This document shows, piece after piece, positions 5,483 through 10,805 of a stretch of DNA of 10,805 nt (position 1 is its first letter; each line of letters starts with the position of its first letter). A program made the position numbers and the translations under genes. The DNA is from SAT2750 sp964476375 (GTDB lineage Bacteria > Planctomycetota > Planctomycetia > Pirellulales > Pirellulaceae). The stretch spans positions 1 through 10,805 of the forward strand of contig CAYYZW010000256.1 of assembly GCA_964476375.1 (NCBI GenBank), in the 5' to 3' direction. The notes under the pieces were generated by a model. The model was not told the DNA's origin and searched no databases. It was given only the letters and a program-made list of their open reading frames with translations.

Positions 5483-6598
5483 ATGATCCATCGACGAACA
5501 ATGCTGGCAGGGCTGGCCACGGGGGTGACGGGGTTCTGTCTGGGAGGTTTCCCGCGGCACGCAGCCGCAGCCGAGACCAGCTGGTTTGATGTGTCCGAAT
5601 GGGGACTGGAAGGAAAGGGGTTCCAGGAGACGGCAGCCTTTTATGACCGCCTGCCGGCAGCAGCCCAGCAGGAGGTCCGGGCTCCGGTCTGGTCCCTGAG
5701 CCGGCATAGCGCCGGGATGATGGCTCGCTTCCGGGCAGAGACCAGCGAGCTGTCGGTACGTTACACGCTCACGTCCGACAGGATTGCAATGCCCCATATG
5801 CCGGCGACCGGGGTCAGTGGTGTGGATCTCTATGCCCGTGACGACCAGGGGCGGGAACGCTGGGTCCAGGTCTCCCGGCCAACCGGCCAGACAGTCAACG
5901 CCGTGCTGGCCCGTGGCATTGACCGCCCGGCCACACGAGCGATGCGGGAATTTGCACTCTACCTGCCGCTCTATAACGGTGTCACGAAACTAGAAATAGG
6001 CGTGGCAGCCGGCGACAAGCTTCAGCCGCTCCCACCCAGGCAGGACAAGCCAATCGTTTTTTACGGGACCTCGATCATGCACGGCGCTTGCGCATCACGT
6101 CCCGGTATGGCGATCCCGGCGATCCTGGGCCGGCGACTGGGTCTTCCCACGATCAACCTTGGGTTTTCAGGCAATGGCCGCATGGAACTGGAGGTTGGCA
6201 AGTACCTCTGCCAGCTGGATGCAGCGGTCCAGGTGATTGACTGCCTGCCGAACCTTCAGGGGGACCAGGTGGCCGAACGGACCATTCCGCTTGTCAGGCA
6301 AATACGAGCGGCGCGGCCGGAGGTTCCGATCCTGCTGGTGGAGGATCGCACGTATTCCAATGCAGGTTTTTTTGCCAGTTCCCGGGCCAGGCATGACAAA
6401 AGCCGGCAGGCACTTCGCAGCTCTTTTGAACAGCTCCGCAAGGAAGGGGACAAACGGCTTTTCTACCTGGAAGGCAAGGACCTGATCGGGAGTGACGGGG
6501 ATGGGGCGACAGACGGTTCCCATCCAAGTGACCTGGGGATGATTCGTTATGCAGATCATTATGAGCCGGTTCTGCGCAGGATCCTCAAGCACGGGTAG
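5483..6598 (+). CDS. exported SGNH hydrolase with N-terminal GxDLY domain
   Basis: This is a two-domain GDSL/SGNH-type esterase. The 371-residue protein starts with a short signal that includes Arg4-Arg5 and a hydrophobic core (8-22), ending near Ala30; it may use Tat or Sec. The GxDLY domain (PF14607 type) is marked by Gly113-Val-Asp115-Leu-Tyr117 after a beta-rich stretch. The SGNH domain begins about residue 190: GTSIMHG with catalytic Ser197, then CASRPG, the NLGFSGNGRM block (Gly230 and Asn231 as oxyanion residues), and the C-terminal DGSH with Asp344 and His347 completing the triad. All key residues are present. Members commonly act as acetyl or acyl esterases on carbohydrates, but the substrate here is inference. 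It follows the BPL_N gene by 3 bp with its own strong ribosome site and is probably the last gene of that unit, since a 73-bp gap follows. Confidence 0.9.
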   Translation: MIHRRTMLAGLATGVTGFCLGGFPRHAAAAETSWFDVSEWGLEGKGFQETAAFYDRLPAAAQQEVRAPVWSLSRHSAGMMARFRAETSELSVRYTLTSDRIAMPHMPATGVSGVDLYARDDQGRERWVQVSRPTGQTVNAVLARGIDRPATRAMREFALYLPLYNGVTKLEIGVAAGDKLQPLPPRQDKPIVFYGTSIMHGACASRPGMAIPAILGRRLGLPTINLGFSGNGRMELEVGKYLCQLDAAVQVIDCLPNLQGDQVAERTIPLVRQIRAARPEVPILLVEDRTYSNAGFFASSRARHDKSRQALRSSFEQLRKEGDKRLFYLEGKDLIGSDGDGATDGSHPSDLGMIRYADHYEPVLRRILKHG

Positions 6599-6603
6599 TA
6601 CGT

Positions 6604-6671
6604 GCCGGAGGAGAGAGGAAAACCCCCGGCTTGACGTTTGAAGTTGTTTTCCTTTTGTTGGACCTCCTTCC
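6604..6671 (+). other. SGNH-EF-hand gap with hairpin and anti-Shine-Dalgarno-like octamer
   Basis: GCCGG (6604-6608) and CCGGC (6626-6630) can form a 5-bp stem with a 17-nt purine-rich loop, followed by T-rich sequence; at best a weak terminator for the SGNH gene. ACCTCCTT at 6662-6669 is identical to the anti-Shine-Dalgarno core at the 3' end of 16S rRNA and lies directly before the EF-hand ATG (6672), where a GGAGG-type site is expected. GGAGG at 6607-6611 could pair with CCTCC at 6663-6667. A TTGACG (6631-6636) resembles a -35 box, but no clear -10 follows. Confidence 0.35.
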
Positions 6672-7358
6672 ATGCCCCGTAGCCTGACTTCATTGGTGAT
6701 CCTGCTGCTGGCCCACGGCATGGTGTTGGCCCAGCCACCTTTTCCACCGGCAGGTATTCCAACCCCCACCGCCCCTGGCAGGCCGGGGAAGCAGCTTGCC
6801 CCGGAAAAGATTCTCCGCCTGCTGGGTGCAGACGGGAAGACAGGCCAGGAGGAAAACTACCGGCGTTTGTTTCGGTTCCTGGATGCGGACCGAAATGACT
6901 ATCTCAGCTGGGAGGAATACGTGGTTCGTGGTCGTTATGGAAACCCGACTGTGCGGGGACGGATTTTTCACATCACCGACAAGGACGGGGATGACTCGAT
7001 CTCGATAGCGGAGTACCTGCATAACCGGCACGTGACAGACGAGGCCAAGGAACTGGTTGGGCTGGCAGACGAAAACAGGGACGGTTCCATTTCGCGTGAG
7101 GAGTTCCTGCAGCATCCGCGGATCAAGAAGGCCAGGACCGCGGGGCACGTGTTCGACATGCTGGACCGGAACAGGGACGGCTGGTTGTACTCGACCGAGT
7201 ATCTCTTTACCTGGCAGGCCTGGATGAATTCACTTCCCTCCGGGTGGAATCGGGACGGGAACGCTTCCCCGAAACCGGCTGGCAAGGAAACTCGCCGGTC
7301 GAAAAATACCAGCAGGGGGAAATCCTGGTCGTGCAGTGCGGTAGGGAGCGGCCAATGA
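6672..7358 (+). CDS. secreted protein with four EF-hand calcium-binding loops
   Basis: The 228-residue product carries a signal peptide (hydrophobic 7-20, likely cut after Val-Leu-Ala20), a proline-rich linker (21-40) and four canonical 12-residue EF loops starting at Asp71, Asp103, Asp133 and Asp165, each ending in Glu at position 12. Loops 1 and 2 have Asp rather than the usual Gly at position 6; loops 3 and 4 have Gly. It should bind calcium outside the cytoplasm; such proteins are common in planctomycetes, with mostly unknown roles. No Shine-Dalgarno site precedes the ATG, which I keep because the signal peptide follows directly. Residues 190-228 form a basic, serine-rich tail without similarity to the rest; the next frame is also open here, so a natural or artefactual frameshift near 7240 is possible. 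Its stop overlaps the TauD-like start as ATGA. Confidence 0.85.
   Translation: MPRSLTSLVILLLAHGMVLAQPPFPPAGIPTPTAPGRPGKQLAPEKILRLLGADGKTGQEENYRRLFRFLDADRNDYLSWEEYVVRGRYGNPTVRGRIFHITDKDGDDSISIAEYLHNRHVTDEAKELVGLADENRDGSISREEFLQHPRIKKARTAGHVFDMLDRNRDGWLYSTEYLFTWQAWMNSLPSGWNRDGNASPKPAGKETRRSKNTSRGKSWSCSAVGSGQ
7343..7348 (+). promoter_or_regulatory. ribosome binding site of the TauD-like gene
   Basis: AGGGAG lies 6 nt before the ATG at 7355 and within the last codons of the EF-hand gene. It supports this start over a GTG 37 codons upstream in the same frame (7244). Confidence 0.7.
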
Positions 7359-8338
7359 CAGATATGATCACCCTCGCGACAATCCCGGTTCCGGGCCAGC
7401 AGCCATGCGGGGGGGCAATTTTCCCGCTGGTCCTGCAGCCGGTCGGGCAGGCCCCGGACCTGGCCGCCACGCTCCACTGGCTCGAGGCCCAGGCGAGCAT
7501 CCTCAAGGACCAGGCAGCGTCTCACGGTGCCATCCTGTTTCGAGGGTTTTCACTGCAGACGGACAGGGACTTTGATCGTTTTATTACTGCCTTTGGGATG
7601 GAGAATTTTCCCTATCGAAAGTCCCTGTCCAATGCGGTTCGGATCAATCGCACCGAACGCGTGTTCACGGCGAACGAGTCGCCTCCGGAGGTGAATATCT
7701 ACCTGCATCATGAGCTGGCCCAGACGCCGTTCTATCCCAGCCACCTGTTTTTCTTTTGTGAAAAGCCGGCCGTCAGCGGAGGGGCGACCCCGCTTTGCCG
7801 CTCGGATGAGCTCTGGAGTCGGCTGGAGAAGGCCGAGCCGGAATTTGCCGCCGCCTGCCGCGACAGGGGGCTGCTTTACTCGAACACCATGCCGGCCGAA
7901 GACAATCTCGACTCGGGGATGGGACGTAGCTGGCAGAATACCTTTCGTGCCGAAACACGCGCGGAGGCCGAGCAGCGCATGGAGGAGCTGGGCTATAGCT
8001 GGCAGTGGCTTGCAGACGGAGGATTGCGAGCCACCACGCCCGTCCTGCCGGCGGTCCGTGAACTGGAGACCGGCCGCACATCGTTTTTCAACCAGTTGAT
8101 TGCAGCCTACCAGGGATGGAGTGCCGCGGGTGTTTCACCGGACGAGTCCATCACCTTTGGCGATAGCTCGCGGCTTGACAGGGATGCCGTGCAGACTGCT
8201 GTGGAGATTGCCGAGAGCCTGAGCTTTGATATCCCCTGGCAACAGGGAGATGTGGCGCTGGTGGATAATTACGTCTGCATGCACGGCCGGCGTACATTCC
8301 AGGGAGAAAGAAAGGTCCTGGCCTCCCTGGCCCGCTAA
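7355..8338 (+). CDS. TauD/TfdA-family Fe(II)/2-oxoglutarate-dependent oxygenase (SyrP-like)
   Basis: The family couples 2-oxoglutarate decarboxylation to hydroxylation of a small molecule. In the 327-residue protein, HGAILFRGF (58-65) is the usual N-terminal motif. The iron site is His118-x-Glu120 (IYLHHE), with the distal His310 in VDNYVCMHGRR and Arg312/Arg319 nearby to hold 2-oxoglutarate. Glu instead of Asp in the facial triad, the FFFCEKPAVSGGATPL stretch (132-147) and SWQNTF (192-197) place it with SyrP-like members (SyrP is an aspartyl beta-hydroxylase) rather than true taurine dioxygenases. No signal peptide, so cytoplasmic. The ATG overlaps the EF-hand stop (ATGA) and has a good ribosome site, implying translational coupling to an exported protein, an unexpected pairing. 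Its TAA shares bases with the sulfatase stop on the other strand. A longer start at 7244 is less likely. Substrate unknown. Confidence 0.88.
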   Translation: MTDMITLATIPVPGQQPCGGAIFPLVLQPVGQAPDLAATLHWLEAQASILKDQAASHGAILFRGFSLQTDRDFDRFITAFGMENFPYRKSLSNAVRINRTERVFTANESPPEVNIYLHHELAQTPFYPSHLFFFCEKPAVSGGATPLCRSDELWSRLEKAEPEFAAACRDRGLLYSNTMPAEDNLDSGMGRSWQNTFRAETRAEAEQRMEELGYSWQWLADGGLRATTPVLPAVRELETGRTSFFNQLIAAYQGWSAAGVSPDESITFGDSSRLDRDAVQTAVEIAESLSFDIPWQQGDVALVDNYVCMHGRRTFQGERKVLASLAR

Positions 8339-9777
8339 TCGTCCTGCGTTCTAACGGTTTTCATCATGGCCGCCTGGATCCTGGGAACACGGGCATGTTC
8401 ATCCTGGTGCCGGCGGGCGTACTCAATTAACTGGCCCGTCATGGTGCGGGCAACGTCCTGGAGTCCGGGTTTGCCAAACAGGTTGGTCACTTCACCAGGA
8501 TCCTGCTGCAGGTCAATCAGCCAGGGATCATCCTGTGCCGAGTAGACCAGCTTGTAACGGGCACTCACCGCGCACAGCCAGGGCTGGCCCGGCGTGCTGC
8601 GGAGAAAAGCGATATCGTTCCAGCTTTCCTCTTCGGTTCCGGCGAGAAGTCCCGAGGCATCCCGGCCATCGACTTTTTTGTCGTAGGAGATGCCAAGCAG
8701 TTTCATCGCCGTGGGGAAAAAGTCGACCGTGCTGAGAGCCTCCTGGACGGTTGTGCCTGCCGGCAGCCTGCCAGGGCAGGAGACCAGGAAGGGAATCCGC
8801 GCGGAACCCTCGTAGGGGACTCCCTTGTTGAGCCGTCCGTGTTCTCCGCAGAGATCGCCATGGTCGGACGTAAAGACGATCATGGTCGTGTCCAACAGGT
8901 TATGTTTTTTGAGTTCTGCAAGGATCCGGCCGACGTTGTCATCGATACACTTGACCATCCCGTAGTAGCCGGGCATGAGCCGCCTGAGTGCGGCGGCATT
9001 GACGTTGGCCGACTTGCCCCAGCCGGGAATCTGGCCGGGTTGCCGTATCAGGGTCGCGGGGATCGGTACCTTCACATCGGCGTACATCGTGTCGTACGGC
9101 GCGCGTACGGTATTGGGACCATGGGGGTCGGGCAGGCTGAGGTAATAGCAAAAGGGCTTGTCCTTGTTGGCAGCGATAAAGTCGATCGCCTTGCTCGCCA
9201 GCCAGTCGGTCGAGAATGTCTTCTCGTCAGCGTTATCGACCGCGTAGGTGGCCTGGCCCTTCTCGTTGCGGGCGCCGATCCTCGGTCCCTTGGGAGAATC
9301 GACCAGCTTTTTCCAGTGACCCCGGTTGAACATGAAGCGATTGTCGGAAAAACCAAACTGGCGTTCCGGAGCCCACTGTGGTTTGCCCGATCCATCCAGG
9401 TGCCACTTGCCGGCAAAGCCAGTCGCGTAGCCTCGCCTGCGGAGTACCTCGGCAAATGTCACGACCGAGTCGGCAAGCGGGATGTTGTTGGTCACGACCG
9501 GGGTCTTTTGCGGGTAGCGGCCGGAAATGAACGATGCCCGTGAGGGTGAGCAGACCGGGGTGGCAGCATAAAAAGCAGTGCAGGTAACTCCCTGCCGGGC
9601 AATAGAATCGATATGGGGTGTGCCGACAATCTTTCCCCCGTAACAGCCCAGGGTTCCAAAGTGATGTTCATCGGTCTGAATAATGACCAGGTTGATGGGA
9701 GGGTCCTGGCTCCGGGCGGTGGAAACCGAGAGCAGCAGGGCCGCCAGGGCGATCGAAAAGGTGGTCTGGTAGTTCAC
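8335..9777 (-). CDS. secreted type I (formylglycine) sulfatase
   Basis: This hydrolyses sulfate esters outside the cytoplasm, most likely on sulfated polysaccharides given the host type; the substrate class is inference. The 480-residue protein starts with a signal peptide (hydrophobic about 8-18, probable cut after Thr-Ala-Arg-Ser23). The calcium-binding strand is IIQTDEHH (Asp36-Glu37 where many sulfatases have Asp-Asp). Then comes the formylglycine signature Cys76-Ser-Pro-Ser-Arg80, GKWH (Lys124, His126), PDPH (His219), the second metal motif SDHGD (Asp305, His306) and Lys318. All catalytic elements are present; Cys76 needs a formylglycine-generating or anaerobic maturase encoded elsewhere. 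I chose GTG at 9777 because AGGAG (plus-strand 9788-9792) lies 10 nt upstream and the signal peptide follows; a TTG at 9810 is possible but its GGAGG is only 1 nt away. It converges on the TauD-like gene with a 4-bp overlap. Confidence 0.93.
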   Translation of the reverse strand: MNYQTTFSIALAALLLSVSTARSQDPPINLVIIQTDEHHFGTLGCYGGKIVGTPHIDSIARQGVTCTAFYAATPVCSPSRASFISGRYPQKTPVVTNNIPLADSVVTFAEVLRRRGYATGFAGKWHLDGSGKPQWAPERQFGFSDNRFMFNRGHWKKLVDSPKGPRIGARNEKGQATYAVDNADEKTFSTDWLASKAIDFIAANKDKPFCYYLSLPDPHGPNTVRAPYDTMYADVKVPIPATLIRQPGQIPGWGKSANVNAAALRRLMPGYYGMVKCIDDNVGRILAELKKHNLLDTTMIVFTSDHGDLCGEHGRLNKGVPYEGSARIPFLVSCPGRLPAGTTVQEALSTVDFFPTAMKLLGISYDKKVDGRDASGLLAGTEEESWNDIAFLRSTPGQPWLCAVSARYKLVYSAQDDPWLIDLQQDPGEVTNLFGKPGLQDVARTMTGQLIEYARRHQDEHARVPRIQAAMMKTVRTQDD

Positions 9778-9823
9778 GGTTTCGTGGCTCCTGTGGGCGA
9801 GGTCGATCAAGCCTCCATGGTCA

Positions 9824-9847
9824 CCTTTCCAGGCAGTGATGGAAAGG
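9824..9847. repeat. perfect 7-bp inverted repeat upstream of the sulfatase gene
   Basis: CCTTTCC (9824-9830) and GGAAAGG (9841-9847) are separated by 10 nt. The hairpin would lie about 47 nt before the sulfatase start, in its 5' leader on the minus strand. No T-tract follows, so it is more likely an operator or leader hairpin than a terminator. Confidence 0.5.
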
Positions 9848-9855
9848 GCAGGGCT

Positions 9856-9882
9856 GCAGAATGACCCGGATGTGGATTCTGC
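9856..9882. repeat. second perfect 7-bp inverted repeat in the sulfatase-amidohydrolase divergent region
   Basis: GCAGAAT (9856-9862) and ATTCTGC (9876-9882) are separated by 13 nt and lie 8 bp from the preceding inverted repeat. The centres of the two are about 33 bp apart, roughly three helical turns, which would suit regulator binding on one face of DNA. The role is inference. Confidence 0.45.
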
Positions 9883-9904
9883 CTGATGAAAAGCCAGGGG
9901 GTTC

Positions 9905-9932
9905 TTGGAATTGATGCGGGGGCATGTGATAT
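9905..9932 (+). promoter_or_regulatory. tentative promoter for the amidohydrolase gene
   Basis: TTGGAA (9905-9910) and TGATAT (9927-9932) are separated by 16 nt and precede the ATG at 9969 by a suitable leader. Both boxes are imperfect; a different sigma factor or position is possible. Confidence 0.25.
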
Positions 9933-9968
9933 TGTGGGCAGGCGGTATTGAACAGGAGAGGTTTTGCC

Positions 9969-10805
9969 ATGCCAGTTGCCACGGACGTTGATCGCGAGTT
10001 TTTTGCCCGGGAACTGGAATCGTTCCTGCCCGACCGGATCTTTGATGCCCACACCCATCTCTGGAGGCAGGAGTTTATCAACTGGAGCGTTGGCGGCGTG
10101 GCGGGCGACATGGGCCTGTCCGAGTACCGCGAGTGCATGCAGGAGCTTCACCCGGACCGCCCTACCTCCGCACTCTTCATCCCTTTCGTGACGGCAGAAA
10201 ACCGTGACAAGTCACTGGCTGCCAACGAGTGGGTGTCCGAGCAGATTGCCGGGGATGACAGCTGCCGTGGCCTGTTCTTCGTGCGGCCGGAAGATGACCC
10301 GGAATGGGTCCGCGAGAACGTCAAGCGGCTGGGGCTGCATGGCCTGAAATGCTATCACACGATGGCCACCGTCTCGCCGACCTGGGAAGCAGGCATGGAG
10401 ACCTTCCTGCCGGATCCGCTGGTCAAGGTGGCCGATGAAGAGGGCCTGGTGATCACGCTGCACATCGTCAAGTCCCGCGCGGTGGCAGACCCGGCCAATA
10501 TCGACTGGATCCGCCGCACCTGCCAGGCCTACCCGAACATGAAGTTGATCCTTGCCCATTCGGCCAGGGGTTTTCAGCCGGCGCATAACCTGGAGGGACT
10601 TCCACACCTGGTAGGACTGGAGAACCTCTACTTTGATACCAGCGTCAACTGTGAACCGATTGCCCACCAGGCGATCATCCGGCTGATGGGACATGACCGG
10701 CTGATGTACGGGACCGACCTGCCGGTCAGCCACCTGCGGGGCCGCAGCCTGTCGGCCGCGGACAGCTTTCTCTGGATCTATGGCGATCAGCCGGTCTGGG
10801 GTGAA
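9969..10805 (+). CDS. amidohydrolase-2 family metal-dependent hydrolase, 3' end beyond window
   Basis: The frame is open from the ATG to the last base, giving 279 residues without a stop, so the gene continues past the window. The TIM-barrel amidohydrolase signature is clear: DAHTHLW gives His28 and His30, GLKCYH (125-130) places Lys127, LHIVK gives His165, LAHSARGF gives His197, and YGTDLP gives Asp250. These are the metal and catalytic positions of the amidohydrolase-2 (PF04909) family, whose members include decarboxylases and lactone or amide hydrolases. No signal peptide, so cytoplasmic. AGGAG (9954-9958) lies 10 nt before the ATG. It is divergent from the sulfatase gene, sharing a 191-bp region with two perfect inverted repeats. 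Visible length is near that of a typical member (about 280-350), so only the C-terminal end is missing. The substrate is unknown. Confidence 0.88.
   Translation, partial: MPVATDVDREFFARELESFLPDRIFDAHTHLWRQEFINWSVGGVAGDMGLSEYRECMQELHPDRPTSALFIPFVTAENRDKSLAANEWVSEQIAGDDSCRGLFFVRPEDDPEWVRENVKRLGLHGLKCYHTMATVSPTWEAGMETFLPDPLVKVADEEGLVITLHIVKSRAVADPANIDWIRRTCQAYPNMKLILAHSARGFQPAHNLEGLPHLVGLENLYFDTSVNCEPIAHQAIIRLMGHDRLMYGTDLPVSHLRGRSLSAADSFLWIYGDQPVWGE

Noticed and set aside
8839..9543. Plus-strand open frame of 234 codons inside the sulfatase gene
   Set aside because: It is entirely antisense to the sulfatase catalytic domain, whose motifs are all intact, and has no features of its own.
1..10805. 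Defence, mobile-element or CRISPR-type system
   Set aside because: No transposase, integrase, nuclease, reverse transcriptase, toxin-antitoxin pair, spaced direct repeats or terminal inverted repeats were found; all ten genes fit ordinary planctomycete metabolic families.

Overview
The window looks like a GC-rich chromosomal segment of a planctomycete, probably a Pirellulales-type marine or soil lineage. This rests on content: a DUF1501 protein with a Tat signal, a DUF1080 (3-keto-disaccharide hydrolase) protein, a type I formylglycine sulfatase, a GxDLY/SGNH hydrolase, a secreted EF-hand protein and a Gfo/Idh/MocA oxidoreductase side by side. That set is characteristic of Planctomycetota, but the genus assignment is inference. 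Ten protein genes are supported. Two are cut by the window edges: the first at its 5' end and the last at its 3' end. No tRNA, rRNA, CRISPR array, IS element or phage gene was seen.

Layout, left to right. (1) Plus strand, 2-1956: the main part of a LarA-like nickel-pincer racemase, then a secreted DUF1080 protein. (2) Minus strand, 4505-1963: a cytoplasmic Gfo/Idh/MocA oxidoreductase followed by a Tat-exported DUF1501 protein; this block converges on DUF1080 with only 6 bp between stop codons. (3) Plus strand, 4673-8338: a secreted BPL_N/class I glutamine-amidotransferase-like protein, a GxDLY-SGNH hydrolase starting 3 bp later, a secreted four-EF-hand protein, and a TauD-like Fe(II)/2-oxoglutarate oxygenase whose ATG overlaps the EF-hand stop (ATGA). 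(4) Minus strand, 9777-8335: a secreted sulfatase whose stop codon overlaps the TauD stop. (5) Plus strand, 9969 to the right edge: an amidohydrolase-2 family protein.

Coding density is very high. The only non-coding gaps above 100 bp are 1142-1254, 3343-3494, 4506-4672 and 9778-9968, and none reaches 300 bp. The last three hold perfect inverted repeats and candidate promoters.

How the genes may work together: six products carry export signals (DUF1080, DUF1501, BPL_N, SGNH, EF-hand, sulfatase). The LarA-like protein (N terminus missing), Gfo/Idh, TauD-like protein and amidohydrolase show no signal. A plausible but unproven reading is outer-compartment processing of sulfated or esterified, possibly 3-keto-modified, carbohydrates (sulfatase, SGNH esterase, DUF1080), with cytoplasmic redox and epimerisation of small products (Gfo/Idh, LarA-like). 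I found no clearly new defence or mobile system. The best leads are the LarA-like enzyme with all visible cofactor residues, the DUF1080-Gfo/Idh pairing, the BPL_N-SGNH unit, the EF-hand/TauD junction and the structured divergent intergenic regions.
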